Source: Candidatus Brocadia sp. (GTDB lineage Bacteria > Planctomycetota > Brocadiia > Brocadiales > Brocadiaceae). Taken from it: 64,000 bases of DNA. How positions within the stretch are numbered: position 1 is the stretch's first letter; every line of letters begins with the position of its first letter. Shown here piece after piece: positions 61,799-64,000 of the stretch. Position numbers and translations under genes: made by a program. The stretch lies in contig WYAU01000088.1 in NCBI GenBank assembly GCA_011525665.1, positions 43,439 through 107,438 on the forward strand, written 5' to 3'. The notes below the pieces were generated by a model. The model was not told the DNA's origin. It was given only the letters and a program-made list of their open reading frames with translations, and did no database searches.

Positions 61799-63460
61799 AT
61801 GGGCAAAGGGATAAAATTGTCGATCTCTGTGGGTGTATTCGCCTTGTTTGGTTGTATCCAGCTTGGGTGTGAACAGGCGGCTGTGAAAAAAGCAGAAGTC
61901 GTAACAATCGAAAAGGAAGTTCCTGCTAAAGCAAAGGAAGAGGCAAGGATAGAGGCTCCTGAAGTACAAAAGGAAGAGAAAGTTCCCTCCCCTGTGAAAA
62001 AGAAGGCAGAGTTTGCGTCCCGCCCAAAGGATGAGAGGACAATTCAACAAATTATCTCCGAGATAACAGGGGAAAAGATCGGTCCTGACAACTCAGGAGA
62101 TCTCTACCACGGCGGTTTAACGGCAACATACACAGAACCGGAAGAACTGTTGCCGGGTGAGGGAAAATTTGGGAAGTTGTTTGGTTTTTTACCCCTTATT
62201 CGGTGGTACGACCCTGATCACTACTACACGCCAAATTTGAATGTGTCCGGAGAATTTAAACATGAAGAATGTATTATGTGTCACACGATACAGACGCCGG
62301 GTATCGTTGCACAATGGAAAAAGAGCAAACATGCATCTACGGAAAAGGGTGTTGTGGGGTGTGACAAATGTCATGGGAATAATCACCAGCAACTGTACAT
62401 GCCTTCCTGGAAGCATTGCGGTGAGTGTCATCCGGACCAGAAGAATGGTCACCGTGCTGGCAAGATTGGGTCCCACACTTACGCATTCCATGTAAGCGTA
62501 ATAGAAACTCCGTGGCAGATAGCAAAGCCGGCGGCGGAGGTGACGGCATGCGCCACATGTCATGGTATAGCCGAGAACAGATGTGATGGGTGCCACACAA
62601 GACATGACTTTTCTATGGCTGAGGCAAGAAAACCCAATAACTGCGGTATCTGCCATATGGGTTTGGATCACTACGAGTATGAAATGTACAAAGAATCATA
62701 CCACGGTATGATTTATGAATCTGAGCAGCATACATGGGACTGGACAAAACCCATGAAACCTGCAAATTATAAAACCCCCACCTGTGCATATTGTCATATG
62801 AAAGACGGCGAGCACAATGCACAAAAGGCATCTACCATAAACAGCCATATGGGTACATCGCTCGTAAACAGGGGGGCACCGAAATTTAAAGAATCCAGGC
62901 AGAATTGGATTAATACCTGCAAGGGGTGCCATTCGCCCAGATTTGCCGCTGACCAGTTTGAAGCTATGGACGAGGCCGTAAAGGTCAGCTTTACCAAGTG
63001 GCGTGAGGCCATGAAGATCGTAGTTGACCTTTACAACGAGGGGTTGCTGGATCCCATGCCGGGTGACCTGGCCCCGGACTACGCCGGTCACTATACCTTT
63101 AGTCTGCTCGGTGGTGAGGGCAGGATGTACAACGTTTCCGATATCGAGCGCACCGCCTTTGAAATGCTGGTCTATATAACTAATGCGGTGTATAAGGCCA
63201 TGGCACACGGGGCTATGTACGGTGCAACGTACGGGAAAGGCGCTTTCTTGCAGGATCGCTGGCTTGTGCAGATCAAGGCCGAGGCCAGCCGTCTAAGGAG
63301 GATAAAGGCGCTGGAGAATCAGGCAGGAATAGAGCATAAGGCATACGACTTCTGGAAGCACGGTGAGTATACGGATTTGCTCCTGGGGTGGAAGCGAAAG
63401 CCGGGTGACGTAGACAAATCAGCATGTATGCATGAGGGAGAAAACTGCCTGGTTGAATAA
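61799..63460 (+). CDS. Octaheme hydroxylamine-oxidoreductase-like cytochrome c, lipoprotein-like
   Basis: 553 residues from ATG 61799 (AAGGAG 8 bases upstream). Eight CxxCH heme motifs begin at about residues 158, 188, 207, 251, 262, 282, 329 and 374, the count and order of the HAO family. The signal peptide contains two lipobox-like cysteines (LFGC at 19, QLGC at 24), then a Glu/Lys/Pro-rich linker (~25-90). HAO-family enzymes oxidise hydroxylamine or hydrazine, or reduce nitrite or NO. The cross-linking Tyr that marks oxidative members could be Y474 or Y478 (GAMYGATYG), but an alignment is needed. It ends the DUF1858-cupin-DUF2249 run before a strong terminator. Confidence 0.92.
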   Translation: MGKGIKLSISVGVFALFGCIQLGCEQAAVKKAEVVTIEKEVPAKAKEEARIEAPEVQKEEKVPSPVKKKAEFASRPKDERTIQQIISEITGEKIGPDNSGDLYHGGLTATYTEPEELLPGEGKFGKLFGFLPLIRWYDPDHYYTPNLNVSGEFKHEECIMCHTIQTPGIVAQWKKSKHASTEKGVVGCDKCHGNNHQQLYMPSWKHCGECHPDQKNGHRAGKIGSHTYAFHVSVIETPWQIAKPAAEVTACATCHGIAENRCDGCHTRHDFSMAEARKPNNCGICHMGLDHYEYEMYKESYHGMIYESEQHTWDWTKPMKPANYKTPTCAYCHMKDGEHNAQKASTINSHMGTSLVNRGAPKFKESRQNWINTCKGCHSPRFAADQFEAMDEAVKVSFTKWREAMKIVVDLYNEGLLDPMPGDLAPDYAGHYTFSLLGGEGRMYNVSDIERTAFEMLVYITNAVYKAMAHGAMYGATYGKGAFLQDRWLVQIKAEASRLRRIKALENQAGIEHKAYDFWKHGEYTDLLLGWKRKPGDVDKSACMHEGENCLVE

Positions 63461-63490
63461 GTTTTAAAGAAAGCAAGTTTTGGAAAGTAA

Positions 63491-63536
63491 ACAAAAAGGC
63501 TTAATCCGTTTTTTGGATTAAGCCTTTTTGTTTTTT
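63491..63536 (+). terminator. Strong intrinsic terminator after the HAO-like gene
   Basis: A 17-bp stem (ACAAAAAGGCTTAATCC with its complement) around loop GTTTTTT, then a T run. The A-rich 5' side means it could also act for the convergent DUF4926 gene. Confidence 0.95.
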
Positions 63537-63573
63537 AATGAATGATTAAAACAAAAGCAAAGTCCTTTTTAAA

Positions 63574-63804
63574 TCAAGAGACGGTAAGTTCTCTAACATG
63601 TGTAATGTCCCTTTTACTAACTGCTCGTATTTGAGATGAAAGCAAAGTTACAACAGCAACTGTTCCGCCGTCAAGTGTCATAAATTCGACTTCAAATGCT
63701 TCGCCTTGACGATAAATATGAACAACCGTACCGACGTCGCCAGCCTGTAAACCATCCTCCGGTAAATCTTTCAACAAAACAATTCGATCATGTTCTTTTA
63801 TCAT
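63574..63804 (-). CDS. DUF4926-domain protein
   Basis: 76 residues starting MIKEHDRIVLLKDLPEDGLQ and AGDVGTVVHIYRQGEAFEVEF, then a short TLDGGTVAVVTLLSSQIR. This is the DUF4926 pattern of small SH3-like proteins, often found next to DUF6883 or toxin-like genes (family knowledge). AGGAGGAAACC gives a strong ribosome-binding site. No partner is seen on the minus strand up to 64000, so a partner gene would have to lie beyond the window. Confidence 0.8.
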   Translation of the reverse strand: MIKEHDRIVLLKDLPEDGLQAGDVGTVVHIYRQGEAFEVEFMTLDGGTVAVVTLLSSQIRAVSKRDITHVRELTVS

Positions 63805-64000
63805 GGTTTCCTCCTATTTTGGGTGTGCAGTAATCAATCTTGGTGTTGTAGACTGTTTTTCTATTATCCAATGACTAACCCGCATTTCTCACAGAGGGTA
63901 ATTTGTGATATCAAAAGGTTTCAAAATACATAATGAGTTTGGTATCCAAGACTGATTTTTCTGCTTTTATGCATCAACATTGAATATCCTGATCGTTTTA
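63805..64000. other. Window end, no recognised feature
   Basis: About 195 AT-rich bases upstream of the DUF4926 gene with no credible reading frame on either strand inside the window. Confidence 0.4.

Overview
The window looks like chromosomal DNA from an anammox planctomycete (order Brocadiales, i.e. the Kuenenia/Brocadia/Jettenia group). The main evidence is an octaheme cytochrome of the hydroxylamine oxidoreductase (HAO) family at 61799-63460, lying behind small redox-associated proteins (DUF1858, cupin, DUF2249). It is combined with a Gram-negative envelope gene set (BamA, Skp, LpxC, LpxA, KdsB, a large porin). The genus is inference; no 16S rRNA gene lies in the window.

Layout. 1-6106: a partial TPR membrane protein, an orphan PIN protein, an APC permease, a TPR lipoprotein and AnmK. 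6301-9309: a very long exported S41 protease. 9444-12622 (minus): an aprA-aprB-sat operon for sulfate activation and APS reduction, in a short form that points to assimilation. 12901-15902 (minus): two overlapping polytopic glycosyltransferases. 16274-22083: MiaB, a UvrD-type helicase, an apparently exported methyltransferase and PurD. 22453-25887: an initiator tRNA followed by an accessory scar, in which relics of a type I restriction locus (hsdM, Fic-like, RhuM-like, hsdR) are interrupted by a truncated IS256-type transposase and a REP-associated Y1 transposase.

25888-34670: KdsB-PyrG, ParB with two parS-like sites (one inside parB), an ABC-2 permease, a phosphoesterase, SerA, and a coiled-coil protein paired with an FGE-sulfatase-domain protein. 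34714-38593 (minus): two tandem exported beta-carbonic-anhydrase-like proteins and a pair of SPFH proteins behind a near-consensus promoter. 39149-41091: a porin as a well-delimited transcription unit (consensus promoter, long leader, strong terminator). 41132-47866: TrpE, a 53-aa membrane protein, two AMMECR1-domain proteins (one fused to MEMO), a DedA/VTT protein, IlvD and tRNA-Gln.

47906-60695 is a long co-directional housekeeping run. It comprises a decayed glmU-like gene, prs-rplY-pth, rpsF-ssb-rpsR-rplI-dnaB, then bamA-skp-lpxC-lpxA, a Gfo/Idh oxidoreductase that may be GnnA, and a radical SAM/SPASM enzyme. It continues into the DUF1858-cupin-DUF2249-HAO-like cassette, which ends at a strong terminator (63491-63536). 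A DUF4926 protein lies beyond it on the other strand.

The strongest leads are the HAO-like lipoprotein cassette, the paired exported carbonic-anhydrase-like proteins, the glmU relic in the canonical glmU-prs-rplY-pth position, the lpxA/GnnA-like pair, and the fossil restriction locus with a transposase reading into hsdR. All product names rest on reading motifs by eye; no database search was possible.
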